A stretch of 64,000 nucleotides of DNA from Thalassospira lohafexi (GTDB taxonomy: Bacteria > Pseudomonadota > Alphaproteobacteria > Rhodospirillales > Thalassospiraceae), in NCBI RefSeq assembly GCF_002844275.1, contig NZ_NXGX01000001.1, positions 372,001 to 436,000 of the forward strand, written 5' to 3'. Shown piece after piece: positions 55,173 to 64,000 of the stretch. The position numbers and the translations under genes were made by a program. The stretch's first letter is position 1; each line of letters begins with the position of its first letter. Below the pieces are notes generated by a model. It was not told where the DNA came from and searched no databases. It was given only the letters and a program-made list of their open reading frames with translations.

Positions 55173-56027
55173 TTGATGCTCAGCCTTGCCTTTCCGGCAA
55201 TAGACCCGATTGCGATTTCCATCGGCCCGATTGCCATTCGCTGGTATGCGCTGGCCTATATCGCTGGCCTTCTGATCGGGTGGCAATACGTGGAGTATTA
55301 TTGCACCAAAACCCCAAAGATCATGAGCAAAAACGATGTTGATGATTTGCTGTTCTGGGCCACACTTGGGGTGATCCTTGGCGGGCGGATTGGCTATGTG
55401 CTGTTTTACAATTTCGATTATTACATCGATAACCCGGCCAATATCCTGAAGGTCTGGCAAGGCGGCATGGCATTCCATGGCGGCTTTATGGGCGTGATTG
55501 TTGCGATTATCCTGTTTGCGCGCAAACGCGGGATTTCGATCCTTGCGGTTCTGGATGCTGCGGCGGTGGCGACACCGATTGGCTTGTTTTTTGGCCGGAT
55601 TGCCAATTTCATCAATGGCGAGCTGTTTGGCCGTGCGACCGATGCGCCTTGGGGCATGGTGTTTCCCAATGGCGGACCGATGCCGCGCCATCCAAGCCAG
55701 CTTTATGAAGCCGCCCTTGAAGGGCTGATCCTGTTTATTGTTCTGTTTGTGTTGTCACGCAGTGCGTTTGTCCGCCACCGTCCGGGGATTCTCGGCGGGA
55801 CGTTCGTTGCCGGGTATGGTTTGTCGCGGATCATTATCGAGTTTTTCCGTCAGCCCGACGCGCAGCTTGGCTATCTGGTGGGCGGGGCAACGATGGGGCA
55901 GTTGCTGTCGATCCCGATGGTTCTGGCCGGGGCGGCTGTCATTGCATATGCCTTGAAGCGCAAGCCGATTGAAACCCGCGTCCATCCCAAGGATGACCCC
56001 AAAAGCAAAGATGGAAAGACCGCGTGA
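55173..56027 (+). CDS. lgt: Prolipoprotein diacylglyceryl transferase
   Basis: 284 residues, inner-membrane enzyme with seven membrane segments that attaches diacylglycerol to the lipobox cysteine. The Lgt signature GRIANFINGELFGRATD near residue 145, WQGGMAFHGGFMG near 95 and the late IIIEFFRQPDAQLGY are all present. CGGAG stands eight bases before the ATG. It ends in a GTGA overlap with the next gene. A lipoprotein gene lies three genes on. Confidence 0.96.
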   Translation: MMLSLAFPAIDPIAISIGPIAIRWYALAYIAGLLIGWQYVEYYCTKTPKIMSKNDVDDLLFWATLGVILGGRIGYVLFYNFDYYIDNPANILKVWQGGMAFHGGFMGVIVAIILFARKRGISILAVLDAAAVATPIGLFFGRIANFINGELFGRATDAPWGMVFPNGGPMPRHPSQLYEAALEGLILFIVLFVLSRSAFVRHRPGILGGTFVAGYGLSRIIIEFFRQPDAQLGYLVGGATMGQLLSIPMVLAGAAVIAYALKRKPIETRVHPKDDPKSKDGKTA

Positions 56028-57151
56028 CCGAACCGTCTGCTAACCCACTACTTGAGCATATCAAACGCCGGATTTCGTTGTCCGGGCCGATCACGATTGC
56101 CGATTTCATGAGTGAGGCCCTCGGTCATCCTGAATTTGGCTATTACCGCAAACAGGACCCGTTTGGTCGGGCTGGGGATTTTATCACCGCGCCGGAAATC
56201 AGCCAGATGTTTGGCGAATTGATTGGTCTTTGGGCGGCGGTGAGCTGGCAACAGATGGGCGGCCCATCCAAAATCGATCTGGTCGAACTGGGACCGGGGC
56301 GCGGAACCTTGATGTCTGATGCCCTGCGCGCGGTGCGTAATGTGCCGGGCTTTAGTGATGCGATCACGGTGCGGTTTGTTGAAACCAGCCCGGTTTTGCG
56401 TACCCATCAGCAAACATCAATCATGCCATATGGCATTCCCGCAACATGGCACGAAGCGTTTGACGATATCCCCGGTCGGGCCGGTGTGCCGACGATTGTC
56501 ATTGGCAATGAGTTCTTTGACGCGCTGCCGATCCGTCAGTTTGAACGTGGGGAAACCGGATGGGCCGAACGGCTTGTCGGGGTTGATGCAGCGGGTGGTG
56601 AACTTGGGTTTGTGCGCGGGCGCGAAACGCCGGTGGCCGATGCGCTGGTGCCTGCGACCCTGCGCGGGACGGCGAAAAAGGGTGATATTTTTGAGTCCTG
56701 CGGCCCGGCTATTGCCATTGCCGATCAGATTGCCCGCCGTTTAAATGACAACGGCGGGGCGGCATTGTTTATCGATTACGGTTATCCCCATAGTGCGTTT
56801 GGCGATACGTTGCAGGCGGTAAAGGCCCATGAATATCATCCGGTTCTGAACCAGCCGGGCGATGTCGATTTGACAGCCCATGTTGATTTCGCCGCCATTT
56901 CGCGCGCGATGATTGAGGCAGGCGCGCGGACCGGCGCGGTATTAACCCAAGGAACGTTTTTGGCGATGCTGGGCATTGAACAGCGTGCCGAACTTTTAAA
57001 AACCGATGCCAGCGAAGATCAGGCAAAGGCGATTGATCAGGCACTTGCGCGGTTGATTGCGCCCGATCAGATGGGAACGCTTTTTAAAGTACTGATCGGC
57101 TATGGTGCGACGACGACACCGCCTCCCTGCACTAGCGGGGTAGAAGGGTAA
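56024..57151 (+). CDS. MidA/NDUFAF7-like SAM-dependent methyltransferase
   Basis: 375 residues, GTG start overlapping the lgt stop. The N-terminus IADFMSEALGHPEFGYY and DPFGRAGDFITAPEISQMFGE is the DUF185 hallmark; motif I is VELGPGRGTLMSDAL, and GNEFFDALPIRQF follows. The mitochondrial counterpart NDUFAF7 dimethylates an arginine in complex I subunit NDUFS2, so a complex-I assembly role is plausible. The lgt - midA - pgeF order is conserved in alphaproteobacteria. Confidence 0.9.
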   Translation: MTEPSANPLLEHIKRRISLSGPITIADFMSEALGHPEFGYYRKQDPFGRAGDFITAPEISQMFGELIGLWAAVSWQQMGGPSKIDLVELGPGRGTLMSDALRAVRNVPGFSDAITVRFVETSPVLRTHQQTSIMPYGIPATWHEAFDDIPGRAGVPTIVIGNEFFDALPIRQFERGETGWAERLVGVDAAGGELGFVRGRETPVADALVPATLRGTAKKGDIFESCGPAIAIADQIARRLNDNGGAALFIDYGYPHSAFGDTLQAVKAHEYHPVLNQPGDVDLTAHVDFAAISRAMIEAGARTGAVLTQGTFLAMLGIEQRAELLKTDASEDQAKAIDQALARLIAPDQMGTLFKVLIGYGATTTPPPCTSGVEG

Positions 57152-57210
57152 TCCGATTAAACCCGTAAACGCCGACTGATGATGACGTAAGCACGGAGCA
57201 CACCACACCA

Positions 57211-58032
57211 ATGACCCATCCGATAACGCATGGCATCGCCCGCACCGTAAACGGGCTTGAGTGGTTTGAGGCCGAAAACCTTGGCGCGACGTCAGTTCTG
57301 CGACACGGATTTTTCAGCCGCAAGGGCGGGGTTAGCAACGGCATTCACGGTGGGCTTAATGTCGGATTTGGCTCCGATGACGATAAGGACCGGGTCGCCG
57401 AAAACCGCGCACGTGCCGCCAAGGTATTTGCGGTCACACCCGATGACCTGACAACGGTGTATCAGGTGCATGGTACGGATGTTGCCGTGCTGGATCGGGC
57501 GCTGTCACGTGACGAGGCGCCAAAGGCCGATGCGATGGTGACGGACCGTCCGGGTATTATGCTGGGCATTCTGACCGCTGATTGCACGCCGGTTTTGTTT
57601 CATGACCCCAAAGCTGGCGTGATTGGCGCATGTCATTCGGGATGGCGCGGGTCTTATGGCGGGGTTTCCGAAGCCACAGTGACGGCGATGGAAAAGCTGG
57701 GTGCGAGCCGCGAAAACATTATTGCCGCTGTTGGTCCGTGTATCGCGCGCGCATCTTATGAGGTGGACGCCGCATTCCGCGATACGATCCTTGGCGGACC
57801 AGAAGGCAACGAAGACCTTTTTGATGCGTCGTCGCGCGCCGGACACTATATGTTTGATTTGCCGGAATATGTGCATCGCCGCACGATTGCGACCGGCATT
57901 GCCAAGGTCGAACTTGTGGCGCGCGACACGTTGGCGCAAGAAGACCTGTTTTACAGTTACCGCCGGATGACGCTTCGCAAGGAGCCTGATTATGGCCGGC
58001 AACTTTCCGCGATCATGTTGTCAGACGCGTAA
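57211..58032 (+). CDS. pgeF: Peptidoglycan editing factor PgeF (multicopper polyphenol oxidoreductase-type)
   Basis: 273 residues, YfiH/LACC1-type fold. The metal/active-site residues are in TVYQVHGTDVAVLD, ILTADCTPVLFHDP and ACHSGWRGSYGG; the C-terminal FYSYRRM is typical. E. coli PgeF hydrolyses misincorporated L-Ser from peptidoglycan precursors. It is downstream of midA, with 60 bases between. CGGAG is 14 bases before the ATG. Confidence 0.92.
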   Translation: MTHPITHGIARTVNGLEWFEAENLGATSVLRHGFFSRKGGVSNGIHGGLNVGFGSDDDKDRVAENRARAAKVFAVTPDDLTTVYQVHGTDVAVLDRALSRDEAPKADAMVTDRPGIMLGILTADCTPVLFHDPKAGVIGACHSGWRGSYGGVSEATVTAMEKLGASRENIIAAVGPCIARASYEVDAAFRDTILGGPEGNEDLFDASSRAGHYMFDLPEYVHRRTIATGIAKVELVARDTLAQEDLFYSYRRMTLRKEPDYGRQLSAIMLSDA

Positions 58033-58044
58033 GGGGGATACGCC

Positions 58045-58113
58045 ATGCCACATATGATTATGCTGTTTTTCTTTATGATCATCGCAACCATGGTTGGTTG
58101 CGCTTTGATGTGA
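58045..58113 (+). CDS. Possible 22-residue membrane microprotein
   Basis: A small frame, MPHMIMLFFFMIIATMVGCALM, between pgeF and the lipoprotein gene. AGGGGG stands eight bases before its ATG, a better site than those of many neighbours. It is one hydrophobic helix, with a VGC stretch that is not a full lipobox context. It could encode a short membrane peptide or only translate through to the next gene. There is no homologue that I recognise. Confidence 0.35.
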   Translation: MPHMIMLFFFMIIATMVGCALM

Positions 58114-58130
58114 TTTTCAAAGTGGCTTTG

Positions 58131-59147
58131 ATGAAATCGTTCCTCCGTACTTTCCTTCTTTTTGTTGTCACGATCATCCCGCTTGGTGCCTGCGGTGATT
58201 TGCCGCGCCCGTTTCAGGGTGCTGGGCGTGAAGGTGATCCGTCGCTTCTGGAATTGCGTGATACCGAAACCGTGCGGGTCGAAGGCGGCGAAGATTTGCC
58301 AGAAGGCGCATCGCAGCATCTGGCGCGGGCGATGGCGCGCGCATTGCGATCGCGTGATATCCCGGCCTATAGCGACAGTGACAAGGGCGGCGATTACATC
58401 CTGCGCCCCAATGTTCAGGCCAGTCTGATTGATGCCGGTGCATCAGTTGATATTACGTGGGTTCTGATGCGTCCGGATGGTCTGGCGATTGACACGACAT
58501 CGGCCAAGGGGCAACTGAGCCCGGATCAATGGTTTGCAGATGTTCCGACCGAGCCAGAGGAAAGTGATCTTGCTGTGCCGCAGGAACTGGTGGACAAGGT
58601 GCGCGATCTCGGCGGGATTACGCAGGACCCGCAAGCGGAAACCTATGATGCGCTGGTGACCCAATCGGCCGACAAGATTGCCTTTATGATCACCGGGGAT
58701 CGGACCGCATTGCGCGCAGCCCCGGTCATGAAAGTCGCCCTGATTGATTTTGCAGGCGCACCGGGGGATGGCAATACCGCATTGGCAAGGTCGGCCGGGG
58801 CACTTTTGCAATCCAAAGGGATCGAGATCGACAATACCGACATTGGGGATCATAGCGTAATCCTGTCGGCGACCACCCAAGTCACCCCGGTTGATAAAAG
58901 CAAATCGCGCACACCAGTGGACCGGGTGTTGATCGAATGGGTGATCATGGATGTCGATGGCACGGAACTGGGCCAGATGAAGCAAAACAATGTGGTTCCG
59001 CACGGTAGCCTTGATGAACGTTGGGGCACGATTGCATCGCTTGCGGCACAGGCGGCGGTTGAATCCCTTGAAGGTGTTTTAGGCCAGATCGCCAGCCGTA
59101 AGCAATGGCAGTTGCGTGCGCCTAAAAAGACCGCATCAGCGCGTTAG
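58131..59147 (+). CDS. Lipoprotein of unknown function
   Basis: 338 residues. The signal peptide FLRTFLLFVVTIIPLGACGD has a lipobox (LGAC), so it should be lipidated by Lgt, encoded three genes upstream. Asp at +2 could keep it at the inner membrane. The mature part has a duplicated layout, with two stretches of ARAMARALRSRDIP and ARSAGALLQSKGIEI type, suggesting two related domains. It contains no enzyme motif that I know. The ATG at 58131 gives the correct signal start; the earlier frame start does not. Confidence 0.75.
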   Translation: MKSFLRTFLLFVVTIIPLGACGDLPRPFQGAGREGDPSLLELRDTETVRVEGGEDLPEGASQHLARAMARALRSRDIPAYSDSDKGGDYILRPNVQASLIDAGASVDITWVLMRPDGLAIDTTSAKGQLSPDQWFADVPTEPEESDLAVPQELVDKVRDLGGITQDPQAETYDALVTQSADKIAFMITGDRTALRAAPVMKVALIDFAGAPGDGNTALARSAGALLQSKGIEIDNTDIGDHSVILSATTQVTPVDKSKSRTPVDRVLIEWVIMDVDGTELGQMKQNNVVPHGSLDERWGTIASLAAQAAVESLEGVLGQIASRKQWQLRAPKKTASAR

Positions 59148-59449
59148 GGGGCTGTTGTCATATTGGTGTGGCGGGGGGATGCATGACTGCCTTGTCGTTA
59201 TTCGCCATTGGGCCCATTTACAGACTGTTAACGGATGGGTATAAAGCCGCCGCGATCTGCCAAGATGCGGAGTAGCCAAACAGTGGTCTTTGAGTGTTGT
59301 GAATGTGTCGTTGTGCCGGATGGGGAAACCTTGAAAACCGGGGCTTTGAGCGGCAAGGGCATGCAGGGAACCATCCCGGCACTTCGTGCAGGGCGGAGTC
59401 GCAAATTCGTTTTTTCGCTTTCCCGGCACCCATTATCCGAGGCCCCGCT
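59148..59449. other. Upstream region of prs
   Basis: About 300 bases without a gene. A frame open into prs from 59303 has no homology to the PRPP synthase N-terminus and is not a gene start. It should hold the prs promoter; no hairpin or operator is evident. Confidence 0.55.
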
Positions 59450-60382
59450 ATGAAGATCCTCGCTGGTAACAGTAACCACCCGTTGGCTGAGGCAATTGCT
59501 GACCATCTGAACCTGCCGCTTACCCGCGCAGATGTTAAGCGATTCTCCGACGAAGAAATCTGGTGTGAAATTCAGGAAAACGTCCGCGGTGAGGACGTTT
59601 TTGTCATTCAGAGCACCTCTTATCCCGCAAACGACAATCTGATGGAACTTCTGGTGGTGATCGACGCACTGCGTCGAGGGTCTGCACGTCGCATCACGGC
59701 CGTCATGCCGTATTTCGGCTATGCCAGGCAAGATCGCAAATCGGGTCCCCGCACCCCGATTTCGGCCAAACTGGTTGCCAACCTGATTACGGTTGCCGGT
59801 GCAGACCGCGTTCTGACCATGGACCTTCATGCCGGTCAGATTCAGGGCTTCTTTGATATTCCGCTTGATAACTTGTTTGCGTCTCCGGTTCTGACCAGCG
59901 ACATCCGCAACAAGTTCGAAGGCCAGAAACTGGTCATCGTTAGCCCGGATGTTGGCGGTGTTGCCCGTGCACGTTCGGTGGCAAAGCGTCTTGATGCAGA
60001 ACTGGCGATCATTGATAAACGTCGCCCGCAGGCCGGTGTGTCGGAAGTCATGCATGTTATCGGTGATGTTAAGGATGCAGCCTGCATTCTGGTTGACGAT
60101 ATCGTGGACAGTGCCGGTACACTTTGCAATGCGGCAGGTGCATTGAAAGAACGCGGTGCGGCATCGGTTGCGGCCTATGTCTCGCATGGTGTTTTGTCGG
60201 GCCCGGCAGTTGAGCGTATTGCCAATTCGCCGATGTCCGAGGTGGTCACGACCGATTCGATCAAGGCATCGGATGCGGTGCGGACTTGCGCAAAAATCAG
60301 ACAGCTTCCGATTGCGCCGCTGATGGCAGAAGCCATTCGTCGCATCTCGGAAGAAAAATCTGTTTCCGTTCTTTTCGATTGA
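59450..60382 (+). CDS. prs: Ribose-phosphate pyrophosphokinase
   Basis: 310 residues; makes PRPP for nucleotides, histidine, tryptophan and NAD. The family N-terminus [16 protein letters not shown] fixes the start. [37 protein letters not shown] and the PRPP-binding loop [12 protein letters not shown] are all present. The ribosome-binding site is poor (GGCCCCGCT), as is common for prs in this group. A terminator follows. Confidence 0.96.
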   Translation: MKILAGNSNHPLAEAIADHLNLPLTRADVKRFSDEEIWCEIQENVRGEDVFVIQSTSYPANDNLMELLVVIDALRRGSARRITAVMPYFGYARQDRKSGPRTPISAKLVANLITVAGADRVLTMDLHAGQIQGFFDIPLDNLFASPVLTSDIRNKFEGQKLVIVSPDVGGVARARSVAKRLDAELAIIDKRRPQAGVSEVMHVIGDVKDAACILVDDIVDSAGTLCNAAGALKERGAASVAAYVSHGVLSGPAVERIANSPMSEVVTTDSIKASDAVRTCAKIRQLPIAPLMAEAIRRISEEKSVSVLFD

Positions 60383-60400
60383 GGGTATAAGGCCCTCGTC

Positions 60401-60436
60401 GCGCTGGCACCCCTGGAGGCCAGCGCGCTTGTTTTC
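60401..60436 (+). terminator. Rho-independent terminator after prs
   Basis: GCGCTGGC / GCCAGCGC (60401-60408 and 60419-60426) with a 10-base loop, then GCTTGTTTTC. Confidence 0.82.
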
Positions 60437-60503
60437 GTGGGCTTTCAGCGGTGATTTACACCAACCTGCGTAAACAAATTTTATAGTTCAAGGAGATTTT
60501 CTG

Positions 60504-61133
60504 ATGGCAAACTCTGTTATCACTGCGGAAATCCGTGAACGGGCCGGAAAGGGGGCCGCCCGTGCCGTGCGTCGTGCCGGTATGGTCCCTGGTGTTATTT
60601 ATGGTGCAAAACAAGAACCTGTTATGTTCCAGATTGACCCGCGTCCGCTCATTAAGCTTCTGCATCAGCCTGGCTTCTTTTCTCACATTCTGACGGTTAA
60701 CGTCGGCAAAGAGAAATACGAAGTCCTGCCACGCGACGTTCAGTTCGACAAAGTGACTGACGCACCGATCCATGTTGACTTCCTGCGCTTTGCAAAAGGC
60801 CAGACCATGAACGTGGAAGTTCCGGTTCGCTTCATCAACGAAGAGAAATCACCGGGCCTGAAACGCGGTGGCGTTCTCAATATCGTTCGTCACGACGTCG
60901 AAGTTATCTGTGCGCCTTCCGCAATTCCGGAAGAGCTGGTGTTCGACCTTTCGGGTGTTGAAGTTGGTGACTCGATTCACATCTCGGCAATCAAATTGCC
61001 AAAAGGTGTTGAGCTTACGATTACCGACCGTGACTTTACCGTTGCGACCGTTGCTGCTCCGTCCGCTCTGAAATCGGAAGATAATGCCGATGACGCAGAC
61101 GAGGGCGAAGAAGAAGCAACGACCGAAGAATAA
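60504..61133 (+). CDS. rplY: 50S ribosomal protein L25 / Ctc
   Basis: 209 residues, the long Ctc/TL5 form with an N-terminal 5S-rRNA-binding L25 domain (about 1-95) and a C-terminal beta domain. RERAGKGAARAVRRAGMVPG near the N-terminus and IHVDFLRF are family signatures. The acidic C-terminal tail (DDADEGEEEATTEE) is normal in alphaproteobacteria. AAGGAG stands before the ATG. The rplY - pth - ychF order is widely conserved. Confidence 0.96.
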   Translation: MANSVITAEIRERAGKGAARAVRRAGMVPGVIYGAKQEPVMFQIDPRPLIKLLHQPGFFSHILTVNVGKEKYEVLPRDVQFDKVTDAPIHVDFLRFAKGQTMNVEVPVRFINEEKSPGLKRGGVLNIVRHDVEVICAPSAIPEELVFDLSGVEVGDSIHISAIKLPKGVELTITDRDFTVATVAAPSALKSEDNADDADEGEEEATTEE

Positions 61134-61148
61134 GATTGAGGTCTTAAG

Positions 61149-61922
61149 ATGTTTTTGGTGGTTGGACTGGGAAACCCGGGATCGGGATATGCCGCCAATC
61201 GCCACAATATCGGCTTCATGGCGGCGGACGAACTCGTCCGCCGCCATTCTTTTGGTCCCTGGCGCAAAAAGTTTCAGGGGCAATTGTCCGAAGGTGAATT
61301 GAACGGGCAGAAAGTTCTGGTTCTGAAACCGGAAACCTTCATGAACCTTTCGGGGCAAAGCGTTGGCGAAGTGCTGCGTTTTTACAAGATTCCGGTCGAA
61401 GACGTTATTGTCCTGCATGATGAGCTGGACCTGCCGCCGGGCAAGCTGCGTGTGAAACGCGGCGGGGGCCACGGCGGACATAACGGATTGCGATCCATCG
61501 ACGCCCATTGTGGCAAAGAATACCGTCGTGTGCGGTTGGGCATTGGACATCCCGGTGAAAAGTCACGTGTACATGGCCATGTTCTGGGGGATTTTTCCAA
61601 ATCCGAACAGGATGGCTGGCTGATGACGTTGCTTGACGCGGTGGCAGCCGAGTTTGCCCGACTGACCAAGGGCGATGACGGCGGCTTTATGAGCAAGGTG
61701 TCAAACATCGTGTCACCGCCAAAGCCAAAGGCGCCGAAGAAAGATAAACCAGCGGCCAGCAAAGCCAAAGGTGAGGCCAGCGAACAAGAACCGGCTGGCG
61801 AAGATATGAACAATTTGTCGGGCGCAGCACAGGTGCGCATTGAAAAGGCCGATACCCCGGTCAGCAATGCCGCAAATGCGATGGCGCAAGCCCTTGCCAA
61901 GGCGTTTGGCAAAAAGAAATAG
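61149..61922 (+). CDS. pth: Peptidyl-tRNA hydrolase
   Basis: 257 residues. It releases peptides from prematurely dropped peptidyl-tRNA. The catalytic residues lie in [19 protein letters not shown] (Asn, His) and [13 protein letters not shown] (Asp); [13 protein letters not shown] is intact. The core ends near residue 190. The last 65 residues are an added Lys/Ala/Glu-rich tail ([19 protein letters not shown]), longer than in most homologues of about 190-200 residues. It lies 15 bases after rplY. Confidence 0.95.
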   Translation: MFLVVGLGNPGSGYAANRHNIGFMAADELVRRHSFGPWRKKFQGQLSEGELNGQKVLVLKPETFMNLSGQSVGEVLRFYKIPVEDVIVLHDELDLPPGKLRVKRGGGHGGHNGLRSIDAHCGKEYRRVRLGIGHPGEKSRVHGHVLGDFSKSEQDGWLMTLLDAVAAEFARLTKGDDGGFMSKVSNIVSPPKPKAPKKDKPAASKAKGEASEQEPAGEDMNNLSGAAQVRIEKADTPVSNAANAMAQALAKAFGKKK

Positions 61923-61988
61923 TCTTTCGGTTCGATCATATTCGAGCCGATCCTGATAGAAACAAATCAAGTTACGGAGCCCGGAAAG

Positions 61989-63092
61989 ATGGGATTCAAA
62001 TGCGGTATCGTCGGTATGCCAAATGTTGGTAAGTCGACCCTTTTTAACGCCCTGACCCAGACGGCTGCGGCCGAGGCGGCAAACTTCCCGTTCTGTACGA
62101 TTGAGCCCAATACCGGTCGTGTCAGCGTTCCGGATGATCGTCTTGATAAAATTGCGGCGATTGGCAAATCGGCAACCATCATTCCGACCCAGCTTGAGTT
62201 TGTCGATATTGCCGGTCTGGTGCGCGGTGCGTCCAAGGGCGAGGGGCTGGGCAACCAGTTTCTGGCCAACATTCGCGAAACCGATGCGATTGTCCATGTG
62301 CTGCGCTGTTTCGAAGATGGCGACATTACCCATGTTGACGGGTCGGTTGACCCGGTACGCGATGCGGAAACCATCGAAACCGAATTGATGCTCGCCGATA
62401 TGGAAAGCCTGGAAAAACGTATTCCGGGCCTTCAGAAAAAAGCCCGTCAGAACGAAAAAGAAGCCGTTTTGACGATGGAGCTGATTGAGCGTTCTTTGGT
62501 CGCGTTGCGCGAAGGCCAACCAGCCCGTACCGTCAAAATTGATGGTGAGGACGAAGAAAAAGCGTTCCGTATGTTGCAGCTTCTGACCAGCAAGCCGATC
62601 CTTTATGCGTGCAATGTTGACGAAGACAGTGCCGCAGACGGTAATGAATTGTCGGCCAAGGTTGCCGAAATGGCCGCCGCACAGGGTGCACGTTCGGTTG
62701 TGATTTCAGCGGCAATCGAGTCTGAAGTCGCCTTGCTTGACAGTGCCGAAGACAAAAAGGAATTCCTTGAAGGTCTTGGCCTTTCGGAAACCGGTCTGAC
62801 GCGGTGTATCCGCGAAGGGTACAAGCTGCTTGATCTTTTGACCTTCTTTACGGTCGGTCCGAAAGAAGCACGCGCCTGGACGGTGTATAAAGGGGCGACG
62901 GCGCCGAATGCGGCGGGCGTCATTCACACCGATTTTGAACGCGGTTTCATCAAGGCCGAAACCATCGCCTATGACGACTTCATCGCATTCAACGGTGAAG
63001 CTGGCGCGCGCGATAACGGTAAGCTGCGTCAGGAAGGCAAGACCTACATCGTTAAAGACGGCGATATCTTCCATTTCAAATTTAACGTTTAA
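61989..63092 (+). CDS. ychF: Redox-regulated ATPase YchF (OLA1 family)
   Basis: 367 residues, an Obg-family P-loop protein that prefers ATP and binds ribosomes. G1 is [11 protein letters not shown]2 lies in [11 protein letters not shown]3 is [16 protein letters not shown], and G4 is the altered NVDE, which explains the ATP preference. The C-terminal TGS domain ends in [13 protein letters not shown]. It has a good ribosome-binding site and follows pth by 66 bases. Confidence 0.96.
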   Translation: MGFKCGIVGMPNVGKSTLFNALTQTAAAEAANFPFCTIEPNTGRVSVPDDRLDKIAAIGKSATIIPTQLEFVDIAGLVRGASKGEGLGNQFLANIRETDAIVHVLRCFEDGDITHVDGSVDPVRDAETIETELMLADMESLEKRIPGLQKKARQNEKEAVLTMELIERSLVALREGQPARTVKIDGEDEEKAFRMLQLLTSKPILYACNVDEDSAADGNELSAKVAEMAAAQGARSVVISAAIESEVALLDSAEDKKEFLEGLGLSETGLTRCIREGYKLLDLLTFFTVGPKEARAWTVYKGATAPNAAGVIHTDFERGFIKAETIAYDDFIAFNGEAGARDNGKLRQEGKTYIVKDGDIFHFKFNV

Positions 63093-63117
63093 GACGCATA
63101 TTAAACGTAACGAATTC

Positions 63118-63147
63118 AAAGCCGTCGCAGATTTGCGGCGGCTTTTC
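63118..63147 (+). terminator. Terminator after ychF
   Basis: AAAGCCGTCGCA / TGCGGCGGCTTT stem with one G-T wobble and a four-base loop, followed by TTCG. Confidence 0.75.
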
Positions 63148-63234
63148 GTATCTGACAGGGCCGGTTCGGGTGCGAAGGGGTTGTCAAAATGGCCCGAAAA
63201 GGTCACCCTTCGCGAACGCAGTAATGAGGTCACG

Positions 63235-63972
63235 ATGAACCAACTAAGCCCGGCAAAACGCATTCTTCTGGTTTTCAACTCCGCCACCGGTCAACCGGGC
63301 CGGGTTGGGGATGTCATGCGTCGCTATGGCTATACGTTCGATATTCGTCGTCCGGGTGAAGGTGATGTCTTGCCCCATGATCTTGACGGCTACCACCTTG
63401 TTGTTGTGTTTGGCGGCCCGATGAGTGCCAACGAGGATGATCTGGGCAATGTCAGTGCGATCATGGACTGGTTGCCCAAGGTGGTTGCCAGTGATGTAAT
63501 GTATCTGGGCATTTGTCTGGGTGCACAGATGATGGCGCGTCACCTTGGCGCATCGGTTGCCCCCCATCCCGACGGCCTGACGGAAATCGGCTATTACCGG
63601 GTTCAGGCGACAGAGGCCGGGCGCGATTTATTTCCCGATAATATGATGGTCTATCACTGGCACAGCGAAGGCTTCGGCTTGCCCGACGGTGCCGAATTGA
63701 TGGCGACCGGGCCAACATTCCCCCATCAGGCCTATCATATTGATGGGCGCATCTGGGGCATTCAGTTCCACCCGGAAGTCGATGATGAAAGTCACGAACG
63801 CTGGCTGTCAGGGGCGGGGGATAAGACCGATCGCCCGAACGGGCAAGGCCCCGAAGAGCAGCGCGCAGGCCGGGCGAAATATGACGCAGATTTTGGCGCA
63901 TGGTTTGAACGGTTTGCCGCCAAGGTGCTGGTGTCGGACCGCGCACCGATGCGTGCCGGTTGCGGTGACTGA
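63235..63972 (+). CDS. Class I glutamine amidotransferase-like protein
   Basis: 245 residues, a free-standing GATase1 domain like the GMP synthase subunit. The nucleophile is in YLGICLGAQMMARHLG; the His and Glu complete the triad in IQFHPEVD. The oxyanion region is VVVFGGPMSANEDD. The start at 63235 (NEVT-MNQLSP) is preceded by GAGGT; the longer frame from 62908 overlaps ychF and is rejected. No synthetase partner is visible. The nitrogen acceptor is unknown; many such proteins act in gamma-glutamyl-polyamine or peptide hydrolysis. Confidence 0.88.
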   Translation: MNQLSPAKRILLVFNSATGQPGRVGDVMRRYGYTFDIRRPGEGDVLPHDLDGYHLVVVFGGPMSANEDDLGNVSAIMDWLPKVVASDVMYLGICLGAQMMARHLGASVAPHPDGLTEIGYYRVQATEAGRDLFPDNMMVYHWHSEGFGLPDGAELMATGPTFPHQAYHIDGRIWGIQFHPEVDDESHERWLSGAGDKTDRPNGQGPEEQRAGRAKYDADFGAWFERFAAKVLVSDRAPMRAGCGD

Positions 63973-64000
63973 GCATCTCACCGCCTGATTTTCTCTCAGG

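Noticed and set aside
62908..63234. N-terminal extension of the glutamine amidotransferase frame into ychF
   Set aside because: It overlaps ychF in another frame and lacks any conserved sequence; a good ribosome-binding site marks 63235.
1..64000. tRNA, rRNA or riboswitch genes
   Set aside because: I looked for cloverleaf-like segments and known aptamer hallmarks in the gaps and saw none; a covariance-model scan would be needed to exclude small RNAs.

Overview
The window looks like chromosomal DNA of a marine, free-living alphaproteobacterium, most likely Rhodospirillales and close to Thalassospira. The support is an fbcFBC-type cytochrome bc1 operon, a polyhydroxyalkanoate (PHA) gene pair plus a phasin, a rhizobial-type frcBCAK fructose system, choline-sulfate use, a MarR/OmpR pair recalling PetP-PetR, and moderately high GC. 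The genus is inferred from gene content and style, not from a marker gene. No rRNA, tRNA, CRISPR array or complete insertion sequence is visible.

Layout. 1-2.9 kb: start of a response regulator leaving the left edge, then phaA-phaB. 3.1-5.5 kb: AT-richer manC-fcl pair for GDP-mannose/GDP-fucose, probably an acquired surface-sugar fragment. 5.6-8.1 kb: isochorismatase-like hydrolase with a divergent LysR gene, then a methyltransferase. 8.2-14.5 kb: ABC sugar importer with two dehydrogenases of the L-gulonate/L-galactonate type and a GntR regulator with two winged-helix domains. 14.5-19.7 kb: fructose importer frcBCAK with a divergent ROK repressor and a clear palindromic operator. 19.7-22.5 kb: gloB, a methyltransferase ending inside a 16-bp tandem repeat, a periplasmic binding protein. 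22.6-25.2 kb: petABC. 25.8-27.2 kb: trmL-hemF. 27.3-32.8 kb: regulators paired with redox enzymes (LysR/azoR, AraC/SDR). 31.9-36.4 kb: choline-sulfate regulator, betC sulfatase and a BCCT transporter. 36.4-37.3 kb: gene-free DNA with a 10-bp tandem repeat and a MITE-like element. 37.3-42.0 kb: GST, ilvE, MarR regulator, OmpR/EnvZ-like two-component system. 42.2-44.1 kb: AT-richer two-gene cassette, a PRMT-like methyltransferase followed by a tail-collar protein. 44.2-48.0 kb: iodotyrosine-deiodinase-like flavoprotein, RidA, TetR, GntR and ferredoxin-NADP reductase, with well-defined operators. 48.2-53.9 kb: PAS protein, CsaA, phasin, COQ9/TetR-like protein, proC, ybjN, ubiK. 54.1-64 kb: housekeeping run hldD, lgt, midA-like, pgeF, a lipoprotein, prs, rplY, pth, ychF and a glutamine amidotransferase.

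How the genes work together. phaA-phaB and the phasin belong to carbon storage. The two sugar operons are tandem importer modules, each with its own regulator and with a stable hairpin after the binding-protein gene. BetC and the BCCT carrier link sulfate scavenging to osmoprotection. The two places most likely to hold undescribed biology are the PRMT-like/tail-collar cassette (42204-44080), and the deiodinase-like locus, where one 13-bp palindrome occurs both in front of the flavoprotein gene and in front of a GntR regulator gene.
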